Below are positions 8,633-18,207 of a stretch of 64,000 nucleotides of DNA, one piece after another (position 1 is the stretch's first letter; each line of letters starts with the position of its first letter). This stretch comes from Thermoanaerobaculia bacterium. GTDB lineage: Bacteria; Acidobacteriota; Thermoanaerobaculia; Multivoradales; Multivoraceae. The stretch covers positions 1-64,000 of the forward strand of contig JAJDUI010000037.1 in NCBI GenBank assembly GCA_022826745.1, given 5' to 3'. Made by a program: the position numbers and the translations under genes. Below the pieces are notes generated by a model, which saw nothing but the letters and a program-made list of their open reading frames with translations, made no database searches and was not told where the DNA came from.

Positions 8633-10482
8633 GCACGCTGGGACCCCGGGCGCGGAGCGCCCGCCGCCGCTACGTTGGAAGGTTGGCGGTGCTCGTCGCG
8701 TTCTGTGGTCTGTGGATGGGCGCGATCGCCGTTCGGCTGTTCGACCTGCAGATCAGCGGGGCTGACGAGTACCGCGAACGGGCCGCCCGCCAGCAGCGAA
8801 GCGAAGTCGTCCTGAATCCCAAGCGGGGCACGATCTACGACGCCCGCCGCAGGCCACTCGCCGTTTCGGTGGGGACGCGCACGCTCTACGCCGAAACCGC
8901 GAAGGTGGGCGAGCCGGCGGTCCTTGCCGCGGAGATCGCTCCCCTGGTCGGCCGGTCCAGGGAACGGATCGAGGCGTTGCTCAACAAACCGGGCCATGTG
9001 CCCCTGGCGCGCAAGCTCGATCGCGAGGTAGCCGACCGGATCGACCTGTCCGCGTTCCCCGGCCTTTACTTCCTGGGCGAGAGCAAGCGCAAGTACCCGA
9101 TGGGCCCCCTGATGGCTCACGTGCTTGGCTTCGTCGGCACGGACCGCAGCCTCGCCGGCCTGGAGTACCGCTACGACAGGGAAGTGGCGGGCGAATCGGT
9201 CAGAAGGCACGTCCTTCGCGACGGCCAGCAGCGACTGGTTGTGGTTGCCGGTTCCCTGGGCGAACCGAAACCGGGGGCGGACCTCCATCTGACGATCGAC
9301 GCGACGATCCAGCACCTCGCCGAGCGCGCCCTGCGCGAAACGATCGAGTCGTCGGGCGCCAGTGCCGGCAGCGTCGTCATCCTGGCCCCCGAGGATTCGG
9401 CGGTCCTGGCGATGGCCTCCTACCCGACCTTCGATCCGAACCGCTTCGGCGATTTCGGCCCGAACGAACGGCGGAACCGTGCGTTGCAGGACTCCTACGA
9501 ACCGGGCTCGACGTTCAAGATGATCACGGCGGCCGGGGCGTTCGAACGAGGCGTCGTGCACCCCGACCAGATCATCGACTGCGGCAACGGCCGGATCCGC
9601 GTCGGCAAGGCCCTGATCAAGGACCACAAGCCGTTTCCGGAACTCACCTTCCGCACCGCGATCGCCAAGTCGAGCAACGTCTGCGCGATCAAGGCGGGTG
9701 GCCTGGCCGGATCGGAGACGATGCAGGAGCTGGTCACGGCGTTCGGTTTCGGCGAGGTCACCGGCATCGACCTCGACGGCGAGCACCCGGGCATCGTTCC
9801 GCTACGGGTCTGGGACCAGGAGACGACGGCGTACGCCTCGATGGGCCACGGTGTCGCGGTGACGCCCCTCCAGCTTGCGAATGCCTACGCCGCGGTCGCC
9901 AACGGCGGAGTCTGGAACCGGCCCTACCTGGTGCGTGCGCTGGAACGGGAAGGGGAGGTCGTCGACATGCGACCCAGCAACCGTGGCCATCGCGTGCTCT
10001 CCAGGGCGACGGCGTACCGGGTGATCCGCCTGCTCGAGGAGGTCGTCGTCAGCGGCACGGGCCGCAAGGCGGCGATCGCCGGCTACCGGGTGGCCGGCAA
10101 GACGGGCACGGCCGAGAAGTCGGACGCTTCCGGTTACTCGGAGACCGGCCGCGTCGCCGGTTTCGTCGGCATCGCTCCAGCGCGGGCGCCGCGCCTGGTC
10201 TGCCTGGTGATGATCGATGAGCCGACCGTCTCGACCTCCGGCGGCGAAGTGGCGGCGCCGGCCTTTCAGCGCATCATCAGCGAAGCTCTGTTCTATCTCG
10301 GCGCGACGCCGTCGCGCCAGCCGATGGGCTGGAGCCAGCCCGTCTGGTTGCAGCCGGCGCCGGCGCCGCTCGAAGGACCGCCGCAAGTCCGGGTCGCGGC
10401 TGCGGGCGGCCAGTCTGCGGGCCCCGATCAGGATGACGCGGCGACGGAGGGCGAGTTGTGGACGGCGGCGGGATCGAGCTGA
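8629..10482 (+). CDS. ftsI: Septal peptidoglycan transpeptidase FtsI (PBP3)
   Basis: A class B penicillin-binding protein that cross-links septal peptidoglycan together with FtsW. It has 617 residues. An N-terminal membrane anchor lies at about 15-40. A dimerisation domain begins at the RGTIYDARRRPLAVS block. The transpeptidase domain has S294-T-F-K297, S348-S-N350 and K491-T-G493. A short Pro/Ala-rich tail of about 60 residues follows the catalytic domain. GTG 8629 overlaps the ftsL stop. Confidence 0.95.
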   Translation: MSTLGPRARSARRRYVGRLAVLVAFCGLWMGAIAVRLFDLQISGADEYRERAARQQRSEVVLNPKRGTIYDARRRPLAVSVGTRTLYAETAKVGEPAVLAAEIAPLVGRSRERIEALLNKPGHVPLARKLDREVADRIDLSAFPGLYFLGESKRKYPMGPLMAHVLGFVGTDRSLAGLEYRYDREVAGESVRRHVLRDGQQRLVVVAGSLGEPKPGADLHLTIDATIQHLAERALRETIESSGASAGSVVILAPEDSAVLAMASYPTFDPNRFGDFGPNERRNRALQDSYEPGSTFKMITAAGAFERGVVHPDQIIDCGNGRIRVGKALIKDHKPFPELTFRTAIAKSSNVCAIKAGGLAGSETMQELVTAFGFGEVTGIDLDGEHPGIVPLRVWDQETTAYASMGHGVAVTPLQLANAYAAVANGGVWNRPYLVRALEREGEVVDMRPSNRGHRVLSRATAYRVIRLLEEVVVSGTGRKAAIAGYRVAGKTGTAEKSDASGYSETGRVAGFVGIAPARAPRLVCLVMIDEPTVSTSGGEVAAPAFQRIISEALFYLGATPSRQPMGWSQPVWLQPAPAPLEGPPQVRVAAAGGQSAGPDQDDAATEGELWTAAGSS

Positions 10483-12038
10483 TGAGACTCGGCGACGCGG
10501 TCGCCGACCTGCCTCTGCGCTCAGAGCTGAGCCTTCCCGCGGCCGACACGGAGGTCACGGGGATTCAGCACGACTCCCGGCGCATCGGAAGCGGCGACCT
10601 CTTCGTCGCCTGGCGGGGCGAAGTCCACGATGGCCGCGCTTTCGCGACCGATGCCATAGCCCGCGGCGCCTCCGCTGTCCTCTCCTTCGGACCGCCGTCC
10701 GCCGCGCCTTCCGTTCCCTGGCTGGAGGTCGACGATCCACGGGGCCAGATGGGCCCCGTCGCCGCCAGGTTGTACGACCACCCCGAGCGGGAGCTCCTGA
10801 CCGTCGGGGTCACCGGCACCAACGGCAAGACGACGACCGCCCAGTTGATCGGTTCCTGTCTGACCCGGGCCGGTCGATCGGCCGCAGTGATCGGGACCCT
10901 GGGCCGGAAGGTGCAGGTGCCGGGCGCCGGGCACTCCGACACGAGCCCACTGAGTTCCGCGGCTTCCGACCGGACGACGCCGGAGAGCAGCGACCTGTTT
11001 CGGATGCTCAGGCGGGCGGTGGACCTGGGAGCGCGGTCCGCGGCCGTCGAGGTTTCGTCGCACGCGCTCGATCAGGGGCGGCTGAACGGGATGAGCTTCG
11101 ACGCCGCCGTGTTCACGAATCTCAGCCGCGACCATCTCGACTATCACGCCTCGATGGAGACCTACTACGGGGCCAAGCGCCGGCTCTTCTCCCTGCTTCG
11201 CTCGGGCGGTCCCGCGGTTATCAACGTCGACGACGAGTACGGCCGCCGGCTCGCCGCGGAGGTCGGAAGGTCGGCCCGGGTGTGGCGCTGCAGCAGCGCC
11301 GGCCGGAACGATGCCGAGGTGCGCGTCGTCGGGTCGGAACTCGACCTCGCGGGCATTCGGGCCGAGGTCGAGGCGGCCGGGTTCCGTCTCTCGCTCGTCA
11401 GCCGGCTGCTCGGCCGGTTCAACCTCGAGAACCTGACGGCGGCGGTCGCCGCCGCCTGCGCCCTGGGAGTGCCGCCGGACGCGATCCGCGCCGCGGTGGC
11501 CGCGGAGAAGCCCCCGGACGGCCGGCTGGAGCCGGTGGACCGCGGCCAGGAGTTTCCGGTGCTGATCGACTACGCCCACACCGACGGCGGCCTGCGCGCC
11601 GCGATCGAGGCGATCCGCGAACTGGGCGACCGGCGCATCCTCGTCGTGTTCGGCTGCGGCGGCGACCGGGATCGCGGCAAGCGGGAGTTGATGGGACGCG
11701 CTGTGGGCGAACTCGCGGACCTCGCCATCGTTACCGACGACAACCCCCGGAGCGAGGACCCGGCGCTGATTCACCGGGCGATCGTGGCGGGACTCGGCGC
11801 GGCCGGGGGTTGCAGCCACGAGGTGGTTCCGGACCGCCGGTCGGCGATTCGTCGAGCCGTCACGCTGGCCGCCGCCGAACCCGGCTGGACGGTGCTCATC
11901 GCGGGCAAGGGCCATGAGGCGACGCAGACCATCGGGAAACGCAAGCTGCCATTCCGCGACCGGGACGAGGCCGGGGAGGCACTGGTTGCACTGAGCGCCT
12001 CCGGGTTGCCCGGAGGGCGGAAGGCGCCTTCGAGGTGA
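10482..12038 (+). CDS. murE: UDP-MurNAc-tripeptide synthetase MurE
   Basis: A cytoplasmic Mur ligase that adds the third stem-peptide residue. It has 518 residues. The ATP loop is GVTGTNGKTTTAQ. The DNPR motif (VTDDNPRSEDP) is the one associated with meso-diaminopimelate rather than lysine, so a DAP-type wall is inferred. An N-terminal UDP-binding domain contains GIQHDSRRIGSGDLF. The ATG overlaps the ftsI stop (TGATG). A GTG at 10458 would give eight more residues. Confidence 0.95.
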   Translation: MRLGDAVADLPLRSELSLPAADTEVTGIQHDSRRIGSGDLFVAWRGEVHDGRAFATDAIARGASAVLSFGPPSAAPSVPWLEVDDPRGQMGPVAARLYDHPERELLTVGVTGTNGKTTTAQLIGSCLTRAGRSAAVIGTLGRKVQVPGAGHSDTSPLSSAASDRTTPESSDLFRMLRRAVDLGARSAAVEVSSHALDQGRLNGMSFDAAVFTNLSRDHLDYHASMETYYGAKRRLFSLLRSGGPAVINVDDEYGRRLAAEVGRSARVWRCSSAGRNDAEVRVVGSELDLAGIRAEVEAAGFRLSLVSRLLGRFNLENLTAAVAAACALGVPPDAIRAAVAAEKPPDGRLEPVDRGQEFPVLIDYAHTDGGLRAAIEAIRELGDRRILVVFGCGGDRDRGKRELMGRAVGELADLAIVTDDNPRSEDPALIHRAIVAGLGAAGGCSHEVVPDRRSAIRRAVTLAAAEPGWTVLIAGKGHEATQTIGKRKLPFRDRDEAGEALVALSASGLPGGRKAPSR

Positions 12039-13486
12039 GGCGGCCCCTCGCTGATGCGGCCAAAGTCATGAACGGCACACTGATCGGAGAGGTCGACGTG
12101 GGCGCCTGCTATCGCGGCGCCGCGATCGATTCGCGGCGGGTCGAGGGCGGCGAACTCTTCTTCGCGCTGCCCGGAGAGCGGACCGACGGTCACCGCTTCG
12201 TGGCGGCCGCCCTGGCCGCGGGCGCGGCGGCGGCGGTGGTCGGAACGCCTGCGGCGGACGCCGGCGGTCCGCAGATCCGGGTCGACGACGTGACGGAGGC
12301 GCTCCACGAGCTGACCCGCGATCACCGGCGGCTCCTCGATATCCGCGTGGCCGCCGTGACCGGCTCCGCGGGCAAGACGACGACGAAGGACCTGCTGGCC
12401 CTACTGCTCGGCGAGTGCTGGCGGGTACGCAAGAGCCTGGGCAACCTGAACAACCTGCTCGGCTTTCCGCTCACGCTGCTGGCCACGGGCACGGATTGCG
12501 AGTGGCTGGTCGCCGAGATGGGGATGTCGGTACCGGGCGAACTGGCGGCGGTGAGCCGCCTGGGACGGCCGGACGTGGCCATCTTCACGAACGTCCGGCC
12601 GGCGCATCTCGCCGGCTTCGAGGAACCGGACGGCGCCCCGGCGGACGTCGAGGCGATCGCCCGTGCCAAGGCGGAGCTCCTGGAGGGGCTTGCCGCCGAC
12701 GGCCTGATCGTCGCCAACGCCGGCGACCCGCGAGTGGTCGGTCTGGTCGAGCGATACCTGGCTGCGCGGCGCCGGGAGGCGGCCCCGGCTACGGCGAAGA
12801 GCGTGGTCTGGTACGAAGTGGAACCGGCGCGGAACAAGGTTCCGCGGGCCGAGCTCACGGCTCACGGGGTCGAGCCCCTGGCCGGAGAGCCGGGCACGCG
12901 ATTCACGCTGGAGTACCGGGGCGCCTCGGCGAACGTCGAGCTGCCGCTGCACGGCAGGGTGAACGTCGAGAACTTCCTGGCCGCGGCGGCCTGCGCCCTG
13001 CGGCTGGGCGTGCCGATCGAGACGGTCGCGTCGGCGGCGCGCCGTCCCCGTCCCGGCGCCGGCCGCGGCGAGGTCGTCTCGCTGCCGTCGGGCGCCACCC
13101 TGGTGGACGACTCCTACAACTCGAACCCCGAGGCGGCGCGCCTGGCGCTCGAGGCGGCGCGCCTGCTCGACGGCCGGCGCCATGTCGCGATCCTGGGCGA
13201 CATGCTAGAGTTGGGCAGCGCCGAGGGCCGCTACCACCGGCAGTTGGGCCGTGACGCGGCGGAACTCGGTTTCGGCCTGGTCGCCGGCGTCGGCGAACTC
13301 GCGTCGGAGACGGTCGCGGCCGCCGGGGAGGCTGGCGTCGAGACCGCCTGGTTCGAGGACACGCGGGCCGCGAGCGCCGGGGCCCCCCCTCTGATCCGGG
13401 AGGGCGACGTGGTCCTGGTCAAGGGCTCGCGCGGCGCCGCGCTGGAGCACCTGGTGGAGGCGCTGCTTCAGGAGAGGCCGAACTGA
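12035..13486 (+). CDS. murF: UDP-MurNAc-tripeptide:D-Ala-D-Ala ligase MurF
   Basis: This enzyme completes the UDP-MurNAc-pentapeptide by adding D-Ala-D-Ala. It has 483 residues. The N-terminal IDSRRVEGGELFFAL block, ATP loop VTGSAGKTTTKD, NLNNLLGFPLTLL and LVDDSYNSNPEAARLAL are family-typical. The GTG start overlaps the murE stop. No D-Ala-D-Ala ligase (ddl) gene is in this window, so its substrate must be made elsewhere. Confidence 0.95.
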   Translation: MRRPLADAAKVMNGTLIGEVDVGACYRGAAIDSRRVEGGELFFALPGERTDGHRFVAAALAAGAAAAVVGTPAADAGGPQIRVDDVTEALHELTRDHRRLLDIRVAAVTGSAGKTTTKDLLALLLGECWRVRKSLGNLNNLLGFPLTLLATGTDCEWLVAEMGMSVPGELAAVSRLGRPDVAIFTNVRPAHLAGFEEPDGAPADVEAIARAKAELLEGLAADGLIVANAGDPRVVGLVERYLAARRREAAPATAKSVVWYEVEPARNKVPRAELTAHGVEPLAGEPGTRFTLEYRGASANVELPLHGRVNVENFLAAAACALRLGVPIETVASAARRPRPGAGRGEVVSLPSGATLVDDSYNSNPEAARLALEAARLLDGRRHVAILGDMLELGSAEGRYHRQLGRDAAELGFGLVAGVGELASETVAAAGEAGVETAWFEDTRAASAGAPPLIREGDVVLVKGSRGAALEHLVEALLQERPN

Positions 13487-14562
13487 TGCTCCTGGACCTG
13501 CTGTTGCCGCTCGGCGAGCGGATCGCGCCCTTCAACGTCATCCAGTACATCACCTTCCGTTGCGCCTGCGCGGCCCTGACCGGCGTCGTGCTCAGCCTGG
13601 TCCTGGGTCCCAGCTTCATTCGGGCGGCCCGGCGGCTCTCGATCGGCCAGACGATCCGCGAGGAGGGGCCGGAACGGCACCAGAGCAAGGCCGGTACCCC
13701 GACGATGGGCGGGTTGCTGATCCTGACCGCCGTCATCGTGCCGACTCTGTTGTGGTCGGACCTCTCGAACGTCTACGTCTGGCTCGCCATCGGCACGACG
13801 ATCGGGCTGGGCGCCGTCGGCTTCGTCGACGACCTGCTCAAGGTGAGGCGGCGCGACAACGGGGGCCTGAGCATGAGGGCGAAGTTCGCCCTGCAGCTGG
13901 TCGTCGGCGCGGCACTCGGCGCCGCCCTCGTCAACCTCACGGATCTCGACGCGAACCTGAGTTTCCCGTTCTTCAAGACCCTCGTGCTCGAACTCGGGGT
14001 CTTCTACATCCCGTTCGTCGCCATCCTGATCGCGGGATCTTCGAACGCGGTCAACCTGACGGACGGGCTCGACGGGCTGGCCATCGGCGCCACCCTGGTC
14101 GCGGCCGCCACCTACGCGGTCTTCGCCTACATCGCCGGCAACTCGATCGCCGCCCGCTACCTGCAGGTGTCCTACGTGCCGGGTGCCGGCGAGGTCGCGA
14201 TCATCTGTTCCGCCCTGGTCGGCGCCAGTCTGGGCTTCCTCTGGTTCAACGCCCATCCCGCCCAGGTGTTCATGGGCGACGTCGGGTCGCTGGCGATCGG
14301 CGGCACGATCGGCGCGGTGGCCGTGCTATCCAAGCAGGAGCTGCTGCTGGTCCTGGTCGGCGGGCTGTTCGTGCTGGAGGCGCTGTCGGTGATCGTCCAG
14401 GTGGCGTCCTTCAAGATGACCGGCAAGCGGGTGCTGCGGATGGCGCCGCTGCACCACCACTTCGAGCTCCGCGGCTGGAGCGAGAACCAGGTCATCGTTC
14501 GCTTCTGGATCCTCGCCGTCCTGTTCGCGTTCCTGGGTCTCTCGACCCTGAAGTTGAGGTAG
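13486..14562 (+). CDS. mraY: Phospho-MurNAc-pentapeptide translocase MraY
   Basis: An integral membrane enzyme that moves phospho-MurNAc-pentapeptide onto undecaprenyl phosphate to make lipid I. It has 358 residues and about ten membrane segments. Catalytic and Mg-binding blocks are visible: GTPTMGG, GFVDDLLK, NLTDGLDGLAIG, NAHPAQVFMGDVGSLAIGG and PLHHHFE. The start overlaps the murF stop (TGATG). Confidence 0.96.
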   Translation: MLLDLLLPLGERIAPFNVIQYITFRCACAALTGVVLSLVLGPSFIRAARRLSIGQTIREEGPERHQSKAGTPTMGGLLILTAVIVPTLLWSDLSNVYVWLAIGTTIGLGAVGFVDDLLKVRRRDNGGLSMRAKFALQLVVGAALGAALVNLTDLDANLSFPFFKTLVLELGVFYIPFVAILIAGSSNAVNLTDGLDGLAIGATLVAAATYAVFAYIAGNSIAARYLQVSYVPGAGEVAIICSALVGASLGFLWFNAHPAQVFMGDVGSLAIGGTIGAVAVLSKQELLLVLVGGLFVLEALSVIVQVASFKMTGKRVLRMAPLHHHFELRGWSENQVIVRFWILAVLFAFLGLSTLKLR

Positions 14563-14565
14563 CGG

Positions 14566-16020
14566 GTGAACCTCGAAGTGAGCCGTAGCGGGATGTCCAT
14601 GGCGGCGCCGGTCTCCGCCTGGGGAACTGCGCTGGTCTACGGCCTGGGCCTGTCGGGGGTGGCGGCGTCGCGGGCGCTATCCGACCGAAACGTCCGCGTG
14701 GTGGCGGTCGACGGCCGTCCGGCCGGGGAACTGGATCCCGGCGCCCGCGAACTCCTGCGGACGGGACGGGTCAACCGGCTCCTGGCCGAAGAAGGGGCGG
14801 AGCTGCCGGCCGACCTCGACGCGATCGTGCTGAGTCCGGGTGTGCCGCCGGACCGTCCGCTGCTGTGGGCCGCCCGCTCGGCCCGCGTTCCGATCCTGGC
14901 CGAAGTCGAACTCGCCTGGCGCCTCCTGGAGGCCGAGGCTTCGCCGACCGTGGTCGGCGTGACGGGCAGCAACGGCAAGAGCACGACGACCGCGCTCACC
15001 GGGGCGCTGCTCGAGGCGGCCGGTTACCCGGTGGAGGTCTGCGGCAACATCGGCACGCCGCTATGCGCTCGGGTTGACGGCCCGCCGGGCCGGGTCTTCG
15101 TGGTGGAGCTCTCCAGCTTCCAGCTCGAGGCGATCGACCGGTTCAGCCCACGTGCGGCGGCCCTGCTCAACATCAGCCCCGACCATCTCGACCGCTACGC
15201 GAACGTCTCCGAGTACGCCGCCGCGAAGGCGCGCATCTTCGGCAGGCAGGCCGCCGGCGACGTCGCGGTCGTGAACGCCGACGACGGTGAGGCCCGCCGC
15301 TGGAGCGGCGGCCGGGACGGCGCGCCGGCCGCCGTGAGGCGCCGGTTCTTCTCCCGGCTGCGACGGGTCGAGGACGGCTGCTACCTGGATCGCGACCGTG
15401 TGATCGAGGTGGGGCCGGAGTTCCGGCGAGAGCTGTTCCGGCTTGACGACCTGGCGCTCGACGGCTTGCACAACCTGGAGAACGCGATGGCGGCCGCCCT
15501 CCTCGCGGCGGCGGTCGGCGCCGACCCGAGCCACTTCGCGCCGGCCCTGCGCGGCTTCGAGGGCCTGCCGCATCGGATGCGCCTCGTCGGCACGGTCGGC
15601 GGCGTCCGCTACTACAACGACTCCAAGGCGACGAACCCGGCGGCGACGATGAAGGCTCTGGCCGGGTTCGGCGAGGGCAGCGTTCACCTCATCCTCGGCG
15701 GCCGGGCGAAGGACGAGGGCGCGGCCTTCGCCGAACTGGCGTCGGTGGCCGGCGCCAGGGCGGCGGCGGTGTACCTGATCGGCGAGGCGGCCCCGGTCAT
15801 CGCCTCGGTGCTCCGCGGCGCCGCCGAGTGCCGTCCGTGCGGGACGCTCGAACGGGCGGTCGAAGCGGCGTCGGCGGCCGCGAGCGAGGGCCAGGCGGTC
15901 CTGCTGTCGCCGGCCTGCGCCAGCTTTGACCAGTTCGAGGACTTCGCGGATCGCGGACGTCGCTTCGAGGAACAGGTGCGGGAGCTTGCCGCGGCCGGCA
16001 GGGAAGGCGGTCATGGCTAG
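14566..16020 (+). CDS. murD: UDP-MurNAc-L-Ala:D-glutamate ligase MurD
   Basis: Adds D-Glu to UDP-MurNAc-L-Ala. It has 484 residues. The ATP loop is GVTGSNGKSTTT with K138. VVELSSFQLE, LNISPDHLDRY, YYNDSKATNP and the C-terminal LLSPACASFDQFEDFADRG block are all typical. Start GTG 14566 lies 3 bases after the mraY stop; in-frame ATGs at 14593 and 14599 are possible alternatives closer to the conserved fold. Confidence 0.95.
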   Translation: MNLEVSRSGMSMAAPVSAWGTALVYGLGLSGVAASRALSDRNVRVVAVDGRPAGELDPGARELLRTGRVNRLLAEEGAELPADLDAIVLSPGVPPDRPLLWAARSARVPILAEVELAWRLLEAEASPTVVGVTGSNGKSTTTALTGALLEAAGYPVEVCGNIGTPLCARVDGPPGRVFVVELSSFQLEAIDRFSPRAAALLNISPDHLDRYANVSEYAAAKARIFGRQAAGDVAVVNADDGEARRWSGGRDGAPAAVRRRFFSRLRRVEDGCYLDRDRVIEVGPEFRRELFRLDDLALDGLHNLENAMAAALLAAAVGADPSHFAPALRGFEGLPHRMRLVGTVGGVRYYNDSKATNPAATMKALAGFGEGSVHLILGGRAKDEGAAFAELASVAGARAAAVYLIGEAAPVIASVLRGAAECRPCGTLERAVEAASAAASEGQAVLLSPACASFDQFEDFADRGRRFEEQVRELAAAGREGGHG

Positions 16021-17089
16021 GAAGCTCGCGATCGACAAGGTCCTGTTCACGGTCGTCGTCCTGCTCGTGGTGGGCGGCCTGGTGATGGTCTACTCGGCCA
16101 ACCCGCCCGATCCCGACGGCGGCTTCAAGCGCCAGTTCGTCACCCAGTTGCTGGCGGCCGTCGTCGGCTTGGTGGCGATGCTGGTCATCATGAGCATCGA
16201 CTACCGGCGCTGGGCGAAGCCGTGGCTGGCCTACGCCGGGCTCGGCGCGTCGCTCGTCCTGCTGGTCGTCGTGCTTGCGGCGGCGCCGATCAACGGCAGC
16301 AGCCGCTGGCTGTCCGTGGGACCGCTGACCTTCCAGCCTTCGGAGCTGGCCAAGATCGCTGTCGTCGTCTTCCTCGCCTACCAGATCCACCGCTGTCCGG
16401 AAGGGGTCAGCCAGCCGCGCGTGCTCGTGCCGTGCGGCCTCGCGGTGGGGCTGGTCACCCTGCTTGTCCTTCAGGCGCCGGACTTCGGCAGTGCCGCGCT
16501 CATTCTGGGGATCGCCGGGGTCGTGCTTTTCCTTGCCGGCCTCTCCTGGCGCTGGATCGTTCCCGCGATGGTGGTTCTGCCGGGGCTGTTCGCTGTCTTC
16601 ATCTGGTTGGAGCCCTACCGCAGGGAGCGTCTCCTCGGCTTTCTTTCACCCGAGAACGATCCCTCCGGGAACGGCTTCCAGGTGCTGCAGTCCCTGATCG
16701 CGATCGGATCGGGCGGCCTCACCGGCCAGGGTCTGGGCGAGAGCGCCCAGAAGCTCTACTTCCTGCCGCTCGCGAGTTCCGACTTCATCTTCTCGATCGT
16801 CAGCGAGGAACTCGGGCTGCTCGGCGCCGCCGCGGTGCTTGCCGCGTTCGCCGTGCTTGCCTGGCGCGGCTATGTCGCCGGACACCGCGCTCCGGATCCT
16901 TTCGGTCGCTTCCTTGCCTGGGGGCTGACGTCGGCGGTCCTGATCCAGGTCCTGGTGAACGTCAGCGTCACGGTCGGCCTGGTGCCGGTGACCGGCACGC
17001 CGCTGCCGTTCCTGTCGCACGGGGGGTCGTCCCTCGTCATGACCCTCATCGCCTGCGGTCTGCTGTTGAGCGTCTCGGAGCATGGATGA
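16013..17089 (+). CDS. ftsW: Septal peptidoglycan polymerase FtsW
   Basis: A SEDS-family glycosyltransferase that polymerises lipid II at the septum with FtsI. It has 358 residues and about ten membrane segments. Markers are VMVYSANP, NGSSRWLSVGPLTFQPSELAK, the loop GNGFQVLQSLIAIGSGGLTGQGLG, FIFSIVSEELG and PLPFLSHGGSSL. ATG 16013 overlaps the murD stop. Confidence 0.95.
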   Translation: MARKLAIDKVLFTVVVLLVVGGLVMVYSANPPDPDGGFKRQFVTQLLAAVVGLVAMLVIMSIDYRRWAKPWLAYAGLGASLVLLVVVLAAAPINGSSRWLSVGPLTFQPSELAKIAVVVFLAYQIHRCPEGVSQPRVLVPCGLAVGLVTLLVLQAPDFGSAALILGIAGVVLFLAGLSWRWIVPAMVVLPGLFAVFIWLEPYRRERLLGFLSPENDPSGNGFQVLQSLIAIGSGGLTGQGLGESAQKLYFLPLASSDFIFSIVSEELGLLGAAAVLAAFAVLAWRGYVAGHRAPDPFGRFLAWGLTSAVLIQVLVNVSVTVGLVPVTGTPLPFLSHGGSSLVMTLIACGLLLSVSEHG

Positions 17090-18207
17090 GCACCGGCACT
17101 CACCGCGGCACGGTCGTCTTCTCGGGCGGCGGCACGGGCGGCCACGTCTTCCCCGGCCTGGCGGTGGCCGACGAGCTCCGGACTCTCGGCTGGAACGCCG
17201 CCTGGATCGGCCGCCGCGGCAGCCTCGAGGAACGGCTGGTGACGTCGGCCGGAGTCGACTTCAGGGCGCTCCCCGCCCGGCCGTTCGTCGACCGCGGCGG
17301 CGCGCAGCGTGCGGTTGCCCTGGCGGTCCTCCTGCTCTCGACCCTCCGCGCCGCGGCGTTGCTGCGCCGGTTCCGCGCGGCGCTCGTGTTCGCGACGGGC
17401 GGCTATGTCTGCGCACCGGCGGCGCTGGCCGCCCGGCTCCATGGCTGCGGGCTCTACCTGCTCGAACCGAACGCGGAGAGCGGTGCCGCCAACCGGAGAC
17501 TGTCGCGTTTCGCGACCGAGGCTGGCGTGGCGTTCGAGTCCGCGGCCGGGAGCCTCTTGTGCGAGGCGCGGCTGGTCGGCGTGCCGGTGCGGCGGGCCTT
17601 CCAGGAGATCGAGGAGCTGCGTCTTCCGGGCGACCGCGTTCGGGTCCTGGTGCTTGGCGGCAGTCAGGGTTCCAATGCGCTCAACCGTCATCTGCCCGGT
17701 CTGTTCGCCCGTGCCTCCGGGCAGAGCCGGGTCGAGGTCACGCACCAGTCCGGCCCGGCCTGGGTCGACGAGACCCGGGACCGTTACCAGGGAGTGGCCA
17801 CACCGGCGCTCTCCTCGACGGTGACCGGCTTCATCCGGGACACCGCCGGCGCGATGCAGGCGCACGACCTGATCGTGTCGCGCGCCGGAGCGGTGACCGT
17901 GGCCGAGATCGCCGCCGCCGGCCGGCCGGCGGTCTACGTCCCGCTGCCGATGGCCGCCGGGCACCAGCGCGGGAACGCCCGCGCGATGGTCGAGGCGGGA
18001 GCCGCGATCCTGGTCGACCAGGACGACCTGGAGGGCGCAGCGGCGGCGGCCCGCTGCGCGCGGCTCATTGCGGATCGCGCGCGTCTGCTGGCGATGGCGG
18101 GGGCGGCTCGGGGCTTGAGCCGGAACGACGCGGCGAGCGACATCGCCGCCCGGGTGTGCCAGATCGCGGAGCGCGGAACCTCCGGGCGCCGGGGGAGGGC
18201 CGACTGA
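17086..18207 (+). CDS. murG: Lipid II synthase MurG
   Basis: A membrane-associated GT-B glycosyltransferase that adds GlcNAc to lipid I. It has 373 residues. The N-terminal loop GGGTGGHVFPGLAVADEL and the UDP-GlcNAc-binding segment SRAGAVTVAEIAAAGRPAV followed by PMAAGHQ are diagnostic. The start overlaps the ftsW stop as ATGA. Confidence 0.95.
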   Translation: MSTGTHRGTVVFSGGGTGGHVFPGLAVADELRTLGWNAAWIGRRGSLEERLVTSAGVDFRALPARPFVDRGGAQRAVALAVLLLSTLRAAALLRRFRAALVFATGGYVCAPAALAARLHGCGLYLLEPNAESGAANRRLSRFATEAGVAFESAAGSLLCEARLVGVPVRRAFQEIEELRLPGDRVRVLVLGGSQGSNALNRHLPGLFARASGQSRVEVTHQSGPAWVDETRDRYQGVATPALSSTVTGFIRDTAGAMQAHDLIVSRAGAVTVAEIAAAGRPAVYVPLPMAAGHQRGNARAMVEAGAAILVDQDDLEGAAAAARCARLIADRARLLAMAGAARGLSRNDAASDIAARVCQIAERGTSGRRGRAD